DNA from: Coriobacteriaceae bacterium | GTDB taxonomy: Bacteria > Actinomycetota > Coriobacteriia > Coriobacteriales > Eggerthellaceae | Length of the DNA stretch: 64,000 nt | NCBI GenBank assembly: GCA_004555335.1 | Contig: SFII01000001.1 | Location: 6,509-70,508 of the forward strand | Reading direction: 5' to 3' | In this document: positions 17,772-28,268 of the stretch, in pieces | Layout: every line of letters begins with the position of its first letter | Position numbering within the stretch: position 1 is the stretch's first letter | Made by a program: the position numbers and the translations under genes | The notes under the pieces: generated by a model | Seen by the model: only the letters and a program-made list of their open reading frames with translations | Told to the model about the DNA's origin: nothing | Database searches by the model: none

Positions 17772-18683
17772 ATGCCGAACCTACACGACATCGAAAGGCG
17801 TATCAGCTCCGTAAATTCTACGAAGCAGATCACGCGTACCATGGAAATGGTTTCTGCAGCGAAGATCCGCCGCGCTACCGAGCGCATGGAAGCTTCTGCT
17901 CCGTATTCCAACTCCATGAGTGAAATGCTGGCGAATGTCGCGTCGCGTGCGGCTGGCTCCGACAATCCGCTTCTTCAGGAACGCGAAGAGGTCAAGAGGA
18001 TCCTGTACATCGCCGTGGTTTCCGACCGCGGCTTGGCAGGCGGCTTCAACTCGAACGTTCTGCGCCATGTCGAAAAGGACATCAAGGCAAAGGCTGCTGA
18101 GGGAATCGAAAGCCACGTCGTCGCATGCGGCAAGAAGGCTATCTCCTTCTTCAGCTTCCGCAACATCAACCTTGAAATGGTTTTCAAGGACCTGTCTGCG
18201 GATCCTACCGTCGAAGAAGCGGCCGCAATCGCCATCAAGGCGATCGAGGGTTACGCTAACGGCGAGTACGACAAGGTCGTTCTGGTATACAACCACACCA
18301 AGAACGCTGCCGAGCAGGTTCTCTGCGAGGAAGTCGTATTGCCTGTTGACACTTCGAATGTCAGCACGCCAGCGGATTCGTCCGACGATAACGCCGGTGA
18401 AAGCACTGCGCAGGCTATCGCGGCCGATACCATTTTCGAGCCCGATACCGAAGCCGTCCTTAACGGATTGCTGCCCGCGTATGTGAAGACCATGATCTAT
18501 CATGGTTTGGTCGACAGCGCTGCCGGTGAGCAGGGTGCTCGTCGTACCGCAATGAAATCTGCAACCGACAACGCGAATGAAATGGTTGAGACCCTGCAGA
18601 GGTTCTACAACCGAGTTCGCCAGGGCGCCATCACTACCGAGATCAACGAGATCGTCGGCGGCGCCGCAGCTTTGGAGGAATAA
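17772..18683 (+). CDS. atpG: ATP synthase F1 subunit gamma
   Basis: 303 residues. The central rotor shaft. N-terminal helix DIERRISSVNSTKQITRTMEMVSAAKIRRA and C-terminal helix ARRTAMKSATDNANEM are the conserved coiled-coil ends; SDRGLAGGFNSN is the family signature in the globular part. A short acidic/Ser-rich insertion (about residues 195-215) lies in the globular domain. Confidence 0.96.
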   Translation: MPNLHDIERRISSVNSTKQITRTMEMVSAAKIRRATERMEASAPYSNSMSEMLANVASRAAGSDNPLLQEREEVKRILYIAVVSDRGLAGGFNSNVLRHVEKDIKAKAAEGIESHVVACGKKAISFFSFRNINLEMVFKDLSADPTVEEAAAIAIKAIEGYANGEYDKVVLVYNHTKNAAEQVLCEEVVLPVDTSNVSTPADSSDDNAGESTAQAIAADTIFEPDTEAVLNGLLPAYVKTMIYHGLVDSAAGEQGARRTAMKSATDNANEMVETLQRFYNRVRQGAITTEINEIVGGAAALEE

Positions 18684-20117
<1,434 letters not shown>

Positions 20118-20118
20118 T

Positions 20119-20526
20119 ATGCCTAGTTTGACCTGCGACATCGTCACTCCGGCTCAGCTTCTGTACACGCAGGAATGCCACATGGTTGTTGTTCCCGGCG
20201 AAATGGGTTCCATGGGCTTCATGAAGGATCATGCCCCGCTTGTCTCTTCTTTGGCCGACGGCATCGCACGCGTGTATTCCGACGCGAGCACTGTGGCGCA
20301 AACCTATGCGCTCCAGGGCGGTTATGTCCAGGTGACTGGCGAAAAGGTGATCATTCTTGCTGACAGGGCCATCCCGGTTTCGGATATCGATCTGGCCGGC
20401 GTTCAGGCACAGGCAGCGGAATTGGAATCCCAGATTGCCAATCTTGCCGAAGGCAGCTCCGAGCGTGCCTTGCTGGACATCGATCTTGCCTGGTGCAAGG
20501 TGCAGGAACACGCAGTTACCGCATAA
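20119..20526 (+). CDS. atpC: ATP synthase F1 subunit epsilon
   Basis: 135 residues. N-terminal beta-sandwich (LTCDIVTPAQLLY ... VVPGEMGSMGFMKDHAPLVSSL) and a C-terminal helical part, as usual for the subunit that couples gamma to the c-ring and can inhibit hydrolysis. Last gene of the operon, followed by a strong terminator. Confidence 0.95.
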   Translation: MPSLTCDIVTPAQLLYTQECHMVVVPGEMGSMGFMKDHAPLVSSLADGIARVYSDASTVAQTYALQGGYVQVTGEKVIILADRAIPVSDIDLAGVQAQAAELESQIANLAEGSSERALLDIDLAWCKVQEHAVTA

Positions 20527-20558
20527 TAATTTCCTTGCATCGAGCGTTACGCTATCAG

Positions 20559-20585
20559 AGGCGCCCCTTTCGGGGCGCCTTTTCT
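20559..20585 (+). terminator. Terminator of the atp operon
   Basis: Perfect 9-bp stem AGGCGCCCC / GGGGCGCCT with a 4-base loop, followed by TTTCTTG, 32 bases after the atpC stop. Confidence 0.93.
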
Positions 20586-20700
20586 TGTATTGAAATGAAT
20601 ATGGTCTTGCAAGAAGAATGGACGGTCGGTTTTTCTGTGGGACGTCTATGGAACAGGTGATGATGATTGGCGGGGGCTTAGCCGTCCATCTTGCATTCGC

Positions 20701-20709
20701 TGGTATGAT
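20701..20709 (+). promoter_or_regulatory. Extended -10 promoter element before dnaE
   Basis: TGGTATGAT fits TGnTATnnT and lies about 83 bases before the dnaE start. It is the same motif family as at 30971, 36825 and 50822. Confidence 0.45.
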
Positions 20710-20791
20710 TGGATGCGGAAAATTACGGCGCCCTTGCGCCAACATTGCCAGAAGGGTTCATGCATGCTTAATGATCCCTGCCGGAGTCTGA

Positions 20792-23700
20792 ATGAGCATT
20801 GCGAGGCATCGAATGGGTTTCGTCCATTTACACAATCACACCGAATATTCGCTTCTGGACGGAGCGACCCACATCATCGATATGGTCAAACGGGCCGCCG
20901 AATTGGACATGTCGGCCGTTGCAATCACCGATCATGGTGTGATGAGCGGCGTTCCGGAACTTTGCGACGCCTGCGCTAAAGTTGAAAAGCAGACGGGCAA
21001 GAAGGTCAAGCCCATCTACGGTTGCGAGGTTTATTTTACGACCGACGATTCCCTGAAGAGGGAGGGCAAACCCAGGCTGTATCACATGATCCTGCTTGCG
21101 AAGACGAATGAGGGCTATCACAACCTTGTCCGCTTGGTGAGCGAATCGCACGTCGAGAACTTCTATTACAAGCCCAGAACCACCCTAGATATGCTCAAGA
21201 GGTATTCGAAGGGGCTTATCGGCACGAGCGCCTGCATCGGCGGCATCATCCCGCAGCTTCTGGATAACCGCCAGTTCGAAGATGCGGTGATTTGGGCAAA
21301 ACGCTTTGCCGAGATCTTCGAACCGGGGGATTTTTACATCGAGCTTCAAGATCAGGGAATCATGACAGATTCGGGCATGACCCAGAACCAGCTCAATCAA
21401 CAGCTTACCGAAGTTGCGCGCCAGGCCGGTTTGAAGACGACCGCCGCCAACGATTTCCATTACCTGACGAAGGAAGACGCGAGAGCCCAGGATCTGATGA
21501 TCTGCATCGGCACCGGTTCGCAGTTGAACGATCCCGATCGTATGGCATTCCCTAACCAGGAGTTCTATATGAAGACGGAAGAGGAAATGCGCGAGGCAAT
21601 GCGCGATTTCCCCGAGGCTTGCGATACCACGGTCGAAATCGCCGAGAAATGCAACGTCGAACTCGAGCGCGATTCCATTCTCCCTCGTTTCCCCCTTCCC
21701 GAAGGCGAAACGGAAGAGTCCTGGTTCCGCAAGCAATGCGAAAAGGGATTGATCTTCCGCTATGGCGATGAGAATACGAAGAGCATCCAAGACCTGCCCA
21801 AGGAAATCGTCGACCGCTACGAGCATGAAGCCGGCATCATCCTGCAGCAGGGCTTCCCCGCGTACTTCCTTATCGTTCAGGAATATATCCAATGGGCGAA
21901 AGAACACGGCATCGGTGTCGGCCCGGGCCGTGGTTCCGCTGCCGGCTCCATCGTCGCCTACGCCATGGAGATCACGGACTTGGACCCCCTGCCATACGGA
22001 TTGATCTTCGAACGCTTCCTTTCCCCGGAACGCGTGGAGATGCCCGATATCGACGTCGACTTCGACGATCAGTATCGCCAGGACGTCATCGACCATGTCC
22101 GAGATGTCTATGGCGAAGACCACATCGCAGGCGTTATCACCTTCGGCAAGCTGCAGGCGAAGAATGCCGTCAGGGACGCCACGCGCGTACTGGGTTACAG
22201 CTACAGCGCGGGCGACAGGCTGTGCAAGCTGATCGGCGACGAACTGGGCATCAGCATCTCCAAGGCGATCGAGACCAATCCCGACTTGAAGAATGCCTAC
22301 GAAACCGAAGAAGAGGCGCGTACCATCATCGATGCGGCGCTTTCCATCGAAGGCCAGATCCGCGGCGAGGGAGTGCATGCCTGCGCAACCATCATCTGCC
22401 GCGACCCCATGTCCGACCACGTTCCCGTGAAGCGCGACACCAAGGGCGGCGGCATCATCACGCAGTACGACGGCCATTACACGCCTGATCTGGGTCTGCT
22501 TAAGATGGACTTCCTCGGCCTGCGCACCTTGGGCGTGATCAGCCGCGCTTGCAAGAACGTCTACGAGCGTTATGGAGTCGAGCTGAACCCGACTGACCTT
22601 CCCCTGGAAGACGAGAAGGCCTTCGATCTTATGTGCCGGGGCAACATGGACGGCTTATTCCAGGTGGAGAGCGCCCTGTACGTCACGCTGTTCGCGCGCA
22701 TGCAGCCCCGTCAGTTCACCGACATCGTCGCATCGATCGCGCTGAACCGTCCGGGCCCCCTCCAGAACGGCTTCGTCGACGACTACGTGAACCGAAGGCA
22801 GGGCAAGTGCCCCGTCGTCTACTACGACGACCGCCTGCGTCCCATCTTGGAGGAAACCTACGGCACGATCGTCTACCAGGAGCAGCTGATGCAGATCTCC
22901 ATGGCGATGTGCGGTTTCTCTGCCGGTAAGGCAGACAAGCTGCGCAAGGCCATGGGTAAGAAGAAGCTCGACGTCATGCAGTCGTTGGAATCCGACTGGA
23001 ATACCGGCGCGGAGGAAAACGGCTATTCCCTGGAAGTGGCGGGCAAGGTATGGAACGACGCCCTGCACTTCGCGGAGTATGCGTTCAATAAGTCCCACTC
23101 CGCCTGCTACGCGGTGCTTGTTATGCGCACGGCTTTCCTGAAGGCGCATTACCCCAAGGAATTCATGGCCGCAGTGCTGTCCAGCTACATGGGCAACAAC
23201 GACAAGCTGATCCACTACATCGCAAGCTGCGGTGCTTCGGGAGTGCAGGTGCTTCCCCCCGACATCAACTCGTCCAACCTGGAGTTCACGCCCGTAGACG
23301 AAGGCGTGCGTTTCGGTTTGGCGGGTGTGCGCGGCGTCGGTGAGAAGGTGGTCGAGGAAATCATCCGCGAGCGCAACGCGAACGGGCCCTATACCAGCTT
23401 GCATGACTTCGTGTACCGCATGGATTCGAAGTGCTACAACCGCAAAACCCTCGAAGCGCTCATCAAGGCGGGCGCCTTCGATTCGACGGGCTATACCCGA
23501 AAGCAGCTCATGCGCTTCATCGACGAGACCACCTTGTTGGAGAGCGCCGCGAAGCGCCAGAAGGACAAGGATTCCGGTCAGATCAGCATGTTCGACATGT
23601 TCGCCGATGACGCCGACTCGGGTTTTTCCGAGGAAGTGCCCCCTCCCGATGGCATCGAGTGGGATAAGCGGACCTTGCTGTCCTACGAGAAGGAGATCCT

Positions 23701-24304
23701 GAAGATCTACGTTTCCGATCACCCCTTGCGGCCCTACCAGGCGCAATTGGCCCGCCTTTCCAAATTCCGTTTGGGCGATCTTGCGGAACGCGAGAAGGAA
23801 ATCAAGAGCGCAACCTTCGTGGGAATGGTTACCAATGTTGCGACCAAGCTCACCAAAACGGGCAAGCGCATGGCGAATTTCGTGTTGGAGGACACTACCG
23901 GCAAAGTCGATTGCGTGTGCTTCAAGTACGACGATTTCGCCCAGCATCTGGAAGAGGATGTGATCGTCCAGGTGAAGGGCAAGTACGAGGTATCCGATCG
24001 CGGAAACCAGCTGATGGCCTTCGAGATCAGCCGTCTGGAACTGCACGAGGAGGAGCCGGTGGACGATTCGCCCAGGAACGTCTCCATTTCGATCATGCAA
24101 CGCGACATGACCCAGGACTCCATGGTCTTCCTCAACCAGATCCTGAAGAAGTACCCAGGTCAGGACGGGGTCGCCCTCATGGTCAGCCAGACCGATGGGC
24201 GCAAGTTCAGGGCGGAGCTGCCTTTGACGATCGATTCCCGTAACCGCGGGGTATACACGGAGCTGCATCAGCTGTTCGGCCGCCAGGTTTGGGAGGTGCT
24301 GTAG
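20792..24304 (+). CDS. dnaE: DNA polymerase III alpha subunit (DnaE)
   Basis: 1170 residues. Replicative polymerase of the C family. PHP domain at the N-terminus (FVHLHNHTEYSLLDGA, AITDHGVMSG). Palm with catalytic acids in MPDIDVDFDD and the preceding GPGRGSAAGSIVAYAM. The RLRPILEETYGTIVYQEQLM segment, the helix-hairpin-helix region and a C-terminal OB fold (TFVGMVTNVATKLTKTGKR) follow. GGAG lies 5 bases before ATG 20792. An in-frame ATG at 20813, from which homologues would align (MGFVHLHNH), is an equally good start. It has no 3'-5' exonuclease domain, so it is DnaE rather than PolC. truA begins at the very next base after the stop. Confidence 0.97.
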   Translation: MSIARHRMGFVHLHNHTEYSLLDGATHIIDMVKRAAELDMSAVAITDHGVMSGVPELCDACAKVEKQTGKKVKPIYGCEVYFTTDDSLKREGKPRLYHMILLAKTNEGYHNLVRLVSESHVENFYYKPRTTLDMLKRYSKGLIGTSACIGGIIPQLLDNRQFEDAVIWAKRFAEIFEPGDFYIELQDQGIMTDSGMTQNQLNQQLTEVARQAGLKTTAANDFHYLTKEDARAQDLMICIGTGSQLNDPDRMAFPNQEFYMKTEEEMREAMRDFPEACDTTVEIAEKCNVELERDSILPRFPLPEGETEESWFRKQCEKGLIFRYGDENTKSIQDLPKEIVDRYEHEAGIILQQGFPAYFLIVQEYIQWAKEHGIGVGPGRGSAAGSIVAYAMEITDLDPLPYGLIFERFLSPERVEMPDIDVDFDDQYRQDVIDHVRDVYGEDHIAGVITFGKLQAKNAVRDATRVLGYSYSAGDRLCKLIGDELGISISKAIETNPDLKNAYETEEEARTIIDAALSIEGQIRGEGVHACATIICRDPMSDHVPVKRDTKGGGIITQYDGHYTPDLGLLKMDFLGLRTLGVISRACKNVYERYGVELNPTDLPLEDEKAFDLMCRGNMDGLFQVESALYVTLFARMQPRQFTDIVASIALNRPGPLQNGFVDDYVNRRQGKCPVVYYDDRLRPILEETYGTIVYQEQLMQISMAMCGFSAGKADKLRKAMGKKKLDVMQSLESDWNTGAEENGYSLEVAGKVWNDALHFAEYAFNKSHSACYAVLVMRTAFLKAHYPKEFMAAVLSSYMGNNDKLIHYIASCGASGVQVLPPDINSSNLEFTPVDEGVRFGLAGVRGVGEKVVEEIIRERNANGPYTSLHDFVYRMDSKCYNRKTLEALIKAGAFDSTGYTRKQLMRFIDETTLLESAAKRQKDKDSGQISMFDMFADDADSGFSEEVPPPDGIEWDKRTLLSYEKEILKIYVSDHPLRPYQAQLARLSKFRLGDLAEREKEIKSATFVGMVTNVATKLTKTGKRMANFVLEDTTGKVDCVCFKYDDFAQHLEEDVIVQVKGKYEVSDRGNQLMAFEISRLELHEEEPVDDSPRNVSISIMQRDMTQDSMVFLNQILKKYPGQDGVALMVSQTDGRKFRAELPLTIDSRNRGVYTELHQLFGRQVWEVL

Positions 24305-25066
24305 ATGCCGACATTCGCACTGAAGCTTTCCTACGATGGGAAGCCGTTCTGCGGCTTCGCGCGCCAACCGGGCATGCTGACCGTGCAAGGCGAGCTGGAG
24401 CATGCGCTCGAGATGCTCTACCGACGCCCCGTGCAGACCGTGTGCGCAGGCCGCACCGATTCGGGCGTGCACGCCCTGGGGCAGGTGGTGAGCTTCGATC
24501 TGACCGAAGATGAGGCGGGCATCCGCCGCGACGATGCGCTCATGCGCTCGCTGAACGCCCTGACCCATGACCGCATGTCCGTATGCGAGGTGCTCCATCC
24601 CCAGGAAGGATTTTCCGCCCGTTTCGACGCGAAGGCGCGCGAGTACCGCTACTTCATAGCGAATACCTCATATCCGCCTTTGGTGATGGGCGATTTCAGC
24701 TGGCAGATCACGTCCCCACTCGACATCGGGGCAATGAGGGAGGGTGCCTCCTATCTGATCGGGGAGCATGATTTCAAGAGCTTCTGCATGGCGGTTTCCG
24801 CAGTGGGCAAGCCCACGTGCCGCAATGTGATCTCCATCGACATCGACCCGGTCGAGGTGATGGGCCAGCAGCTGATCTGCATCAAGGTGGTGGGAAGCTC
24901 CTTTCTGCATTCCATGGTCCGCACCATCGTGGGCACCCTGGTTGCCGTGGGACGCGGCAAGCGCAAGCCCGAATGGGTGGGCGAGGTGCTCGAGGCACGC
25001 CGCCGGGAAGCGGCAGGGGAAAATGCGCCTGCGCAGGGCTTGATTTTCTGGGAGGTCCGCTACTGA
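24305..25066 (+). CDS. truA: tRNA pseudouridine synthase A
   Basis: 253 residues. Converts uridines 38-40 in the anticodon arm to pseudouridine. Catalytic aspartate D52 in CAGRTDSGVHALGQV; FSARFDAKAREYRYFI and SFLHSMVRTIVGTLVAVGRGK are typical. The ATG abuts the dnaE stop, so translation is probably coupled, and the stop overlaps the next small gene (TGATG). Confidence 0.96.
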   Translation: MPTFALKLSYDGKPFCGFARQPGMLTVQGELEHALEMLYRRPVQTVCAGRTDSGVHALGQVVSFDLTEDEAGIRRDDALMRSLNALTHDRMSVCEVLHPQEGFSARFDAKAREYRYFIANTSYPPLVMGDFSWQITSPLDIGAMREGASYLIGEHDFKSFCMAVSAVGKPTCRNVISIDIDPVEVMGQQLICIKVVGSSFLHSMVRTIVGTLVAVGRGKRKPEWVGEVLEARRREAAGENAPAQGLIFWEVRY

Positions 25067-25410
25067 TGCCCGCGCGCAAGCCGCGGGTGCGGGCCTGCTG
25101 GGAATGCAAGGGCGGGAAGGTGTTCCTGGAACCGGAGAAAACAGGCGCGCTGTCCTCGCTCGTCCGTCGCGTGCAGGAGCGCGTAGGTGTCGGATTCCCT
25201 TTCGGGGAAAGGGGGACCGTCGTTCCTAACGAGCGAGATGGCGGCAAAGCCCGCCAGGGTGAACGGGCTGATCTTGGCCAGATGCCGCATTCCGCCCCCG
25301 TGCGTCCGGCATGCTTCAGGCAGCTTTATTCCTCGCGCGATGGGCGTTTCGTGGTCTTCGAGGATGCGCAGGGGCATCTGACTTCGGTGGATGCATCCCG
25401 ATTCGCATAA
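25066..25410 (+). CDS. Hypothetical small protein with N-terminal CxxC
   Basis: 114 residues, not recognised. It starts at an ATG overlapping the truA stop by one base, with GGGAGG about 9 bases upstream, and its codon use matches the neighbours. The N-terminus is basic and has a possible zinc or redox motif (ACWECKGGKVF). The middle is Arg/Gly-rich and probably flexible. The C-terminus (RQLYSSRDGRFVVFEDAQG) looks like a small beta structure. Only one CxxC pair and a later single cysteine are present. An antisense frame over the same bases has poorer codon use and no ribosome site. Confidence 0.55.
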   Translation: MPARKPRVRACWECKGGKVFLEPEKTGALSSLVRRVQERVGVGFPFGERGTVVPNERDGGKARQGERADLGQMPHSAPVRPACFRQLYSSRDGRFVVFEDAQGHLTSVDASRFA

Positions 25411-25481
25411 GGGAAGGCCCGTTCACGTGCCGGACAGTGAAGCGGAATCCTTGGGAAGCGCTGCCTATCTGCAGGCTGAAG

Positions 25482-25521
25482 GCGGCATCGTTTACTGAAC
25501 TATGCCGCTTGCCGTTTTTTT
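25482..25521 (+). terminator. Terminator after the truA/CxxC genes
   Basis: A 7-bp stem (GCGGCAT / ATGCCGC) with a 13-base loop lies 5 bases before a run of seven T. It separates the dnaE-truA unit from the transporter gene. Confidence 0.6.
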
Positions 25522-25626
25522 CGCGCCTGAAACATTCGAACTTGCTCAGGCAATGCGGCGGTTTGGGGAAAAACCGTTACAGTCTTGCGGATTGACAAAA
25601 CTCAGGAGATTAAAAAAGGGGGATAC

Positions 25627-27006
25627 ATGGAAGAAAAGACCGTTTCCCGTTCTTCGTGGTCGGGCAAGTGGGCGTTCATTCTGGCGGCCGCCGCGTCTGC
25701 GGTCGGCTTGGGAAACATGTGGCGTTTCCCGTACCTTGCAGCAAAGTACGGCGGCGGCATGTTCCTTATCACGTACTTGGTGCTGGTAGTGACCTTCGGT
25801 TTCGCGCTGATGATGGTGGAAACCGCCCTGGGCCGCAAGACCGGCTTGAGCGCGATCGGCGCCTTCGGTGCCCTGAAGAAGAAGTACCGCTTCATCGGTG
25901 TCTTCCAGTCCATCATTCCCTTCATCATCACCCCGTACTACTGCGTGATCGGCGGTTGGGTTGCGAAGTACGCCTTCGCGTATCTGACGGCTGGCCCCGA
26001 CGCGCTTGCGGATGGCGGCGGTTACTTCACCTCCTTCATCGCGGGCAACTATTCCAGCTTCTTCTGGATGGCGGTATTCGTGCTGCTCACCTGCGCAGTC
26101 ATCTTCTTCGGCGTCAAGGGCGGTATCGAGCGCTCCAATAAGATCCTCATGCCCCTGCTCATCGGCATGGCGCTGTGCATCTCCATCTACGTTATGACCA
26201 TGCCCGGCGCATTCGACGGCCTGAAGTACTACCTGGTCCCCGATATCTCCAAGTTCAGTCCCGAACTGGTTATCGGCGCCATGGGCCAGATGTTCTACAG
26301 CCTGAGCTTGGCCATGGGCATCATGGTCACCTACGGCTCCTACATGAAGAAGGGCGACGACCTGGAGCACTCCGTCCGCCGCATCGAGATCTTCGACACC
26401 GGTATCGCATTCCTGGCCGGCTTGATGATCGTTCCCGCAGCCTTCGTTGCGATGGGTTCCGGCGAGGCGGTTGCGGAATCCTCCGGTCCCTCCCTCATGT
26501 TCATCGTGCTTCCCCAGGTGTTCCAGTCCTTCGGCGGCGTCGCCACCGTTCTGGGCTTCGCATTCTTCCTGCTGGTGATGTTCGCGGCGCTGACCTCTGC
26601 AATCTCCCTGACCGAAACCTGCGTTTCGATTGTCCAGGACTCCCTGAAGTCCTCCCGTCGCAGGGCCTTCGTCATCTGCACCATCTACGTGCTCGTTGCG
26701 GCGACGATCGTCAACCTGGGCTATAACGACCTGTCCTTCATCCAGCCGCTGGGCGAGGGTTCTTCCATCCTGGACTTCCTGGACTTCATCTCCAACTCCG
26801 TCATGATGCCCATCGCATCCTTGATGACCTGCATCTTCATCGGTTGGATCGTGAAGCCGAAGGTGATCATCGACGAAGTCAAGATCTCCAGCAAGTTCAA
26901 GTCCGAGGGCCTGTTCGTGGTCATGATCAAGTACGTCGCCCCCGTTCTGGTCACGATCATCCTCATCGCCTACGTCGCAGCCCAATTCGGATTCTTCTCG
27001 ATGTAG
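25627..27006 (+). CDS. Sodium-dependent transporter, neurotransmitter:sodium symporter (NSS/SNF) family
   Basis: 459 residues, about 11-12 membrane helices. Helix 1 carries the sodium/substrate-site motif SAVGLGNMWRFPYLAAKYGGG that defines the LeuT/NSS fold; FFGVKGGIERSNKILMP and SLAMGIMVTYGSYM (helix 6 region) and FAALTSAISLTE (helix 8) also fit. It probably imports an amino acid or amine with Na+. The substrate cannot be read from sequence. ATG 25627 is preferred over an upstream in-frame ATG because AAAAGGGGGA lies just before it. It is monocistronic, bounded by two terminators. Confidence 0.92.
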   Translation: MEEKTVSRSSWSGKWAFILAAAASAVGLGNMWRFPYLAAKYGGGMFLITYLVLVVTFGFALMMVETALGRKTGLSAIGAFGALKKKYRFIGVFQSIIPFIITPYYCVIGGWVAKYAFAYLTAGPDALADGGGYFTSFIAGNYSSFFWMAVFVLLTCAVIFFGVKGGIERSNKILMPLLIGMALCISIYVMTMPGAFDGLKYYLVPDISKFSPELVIGAMGQMFYSLSLAMGIMVTYGSYMKKGDDLEHSVRRIEIFDTGIAFLAGLMIVPAAFVAMGSGEAVAESSGPSLMFIVLPQVFQSFGGVATVLGFAFFLLVMFAALTSAISLTETCVSIVQDSLKSSRRRAFVICTIYVLVAATIVNLGYNDLSFIQPLGEGSSILDFLDFISNSVMMPIASLMTCIFIGWIVKPKVIIDEVKISSKFKSEGLFVVMIKYVAPVLVTIILIAYVAAQFGFFSM

Positions 27007-27032
27007 CGCAGGCTTCTCAGAGAGCTCTTTCC

Positions 27033-27065
27033 AAAGGCCCGGCTGCTTGGCGGTCGGGCCTTTTT
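27033..27065 (+). terminator. Terminator of the NSS transporter gene
   Basis: AAAGGCCCG / CGGGCCTTT stem with a 13-base loop and TTTTT, 27 bases after the stop. Confidence 0.9.
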
Positions 27066-27091
27066 GCGCCCGGTATCCTTTGCGGGTGCGG

Positions 27092-27097
27092 TATCAT
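27092..27097 (+). promoter_or_regulatory. Candidate -10 of ychF
   Basis: TATCAT lies 41 bases before the ychF ATG and just after the transporter terminator, so a promoter is expected here. Confidence 0.4.
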
Positions 27098-27138
27098 AAA
27101 TCAGTTAGACAGAATGGCAACGTCATAAAGGAATCACC

Positions 27139-28203
27139 ATGGCACTTTCCATCGGCATCGTCGGCCTGCCCAACGTGGGCAAGTCCACGCTGTTTACCGC
27201 CCTCACCAATAAGGGCGGCCTTGCGGCGAACTATCCCTTCGCCACCATCGAACCCAACGTGGGCATCGTTCCCGTTCCCGACGCCCGCCTGAACCGCCTG
27301 GCGGAAATCGACAATCCCGCACGCATCGTCCCCGCGACCGTCGAGTTCGTGGATATCGCCGGCCTGGTTGCGGGTGCGTCCCAGGGCGAGGGCCTGGGCA
27401 ACCAGTTCCTTGCGAACATCCGCGAAACCGACGCGATCTGCGAGGTTGTCCGTTTCTTCAGCGACCCGGATGTCGTGCATGTCGCCGGCAGGGTGAATCC
27501 CGCATCCGACGTCGACACCATCAAGACCGAGCTGATCCTGGCGGACATGGGAACCATCGAAAAGGCCATGCCCCGCTTGGAAAAGGAAGCGAAGAGGGAT
27601 AAGTCCCTGGGTCTTCGCCTGGAAACCGCGAAGAAGGTCTACGAGGGCCTGAACGAAGGTAACCGCGCGCTTACCCTGGGGCTGACCGAGGAAGAGGCGA
27701 AGAGCATCTACGACCTGCATCTTCTGACCATGAAGCCCATGCTCTACATCGCGAATGTGGACGAAGATGCCATGAACGACGAGCTTCCCGAAATCGATGG
27801 CTGCACCCCGGTGCCCATCTCCGCGAAGATCGAGGCCGACCTGGCCGAATTGGATCCCGAAGAAGCCGCCGAGTATCTGGAGGCGCTTGGTCTGGAAGAA
27901 AGCGGCTTGGCCCGCCTCATCCGCGAGGCATACAAGCTTCTGGGCCTGCATTCCTTCTTCACCAGCGGCGAAACCGAAACCCGCGCATGGACCGTGCCCA
28001 TCGGCGCCAAGGCCCCCCAGGCGGCAGGCGTCATCCATTCCGACTTCGAGCGCGGCTTCATCAAGGCGATCACCGCTTCCTTCGAGGACTACAGCGAGCT
28101 TGACGGCGAGGCGGGATGCAAGGCTGCCGGCAAGCTGCGCCAGGAAGGCAAGGAATACGTGGTGCAGGACGGCGATGTCATGCACTTCATGTTCAACGTA
28201 TAG
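27139..28203 (+). CDS. ychF: YchF/Obg-like redox-regulated ATPase
   Basis: 354 residues. P-loop TRAFAC protein of the Obg subfamily that prefers ATP. G1 GLPNVGKSTLF, switch region NYPFATIEPNVG, G3 DIAGLVAGASQGEGLGNQFL, and a C-terminal TGS domain ending FEDYSELDGEAGCKAAGKLR and YVVQDGDVMHFMFNV. YchF binds ribosomes and is linked to stress and redox responses. aroD follows after 65 bases, with a GC-rich hairpin (28222-28248) that lacks a T-run in between. Confidence 0.97.
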   Translation: MALSIGIVGLPNVGKSTLFTALTNKGGLAANYPFATIEPNVGIVPVPDARLNRLAEIDNPARIVPATVEFVDIAGLVAGASQGEGLGNQFLANIRETDAICEVVRFFSDPDVVHVAGRVNPASDVDTIKTELILADMGTIEKAMPRLEKEAKRDKSLGLRLETAKKVYEGLNEGNRALTLGLTEEEAKSIYDLHLLTMKPMLYIANVDEDAMNDELPEIDGCTPVPISAKIEADLAELDPEEAAEYLEALGLEESGLARLIREAYKLLGLHSFFTSGETETRAWTVPIGAKAPQAAGVIHSDFERGFIKAITASFEDYSELDGEAGCKAAGKLRQEGKEYVVQDGDVMHFMFNV

Positions 28204-28268
28204 GAAAGACGTTTCGCGGGGCGCGCCGGACTCAAGAGGGCCGGCGCGTCTGCATGGAGAGGGGCGCG

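Noticed and set aside
25060..25377. Minus-strand frame opposite the small CxxC gene
   Set aside because: The plus-strand frame has codon use like its neighbours, a ribosome site and overlap with truA; the minus frame has none of these.
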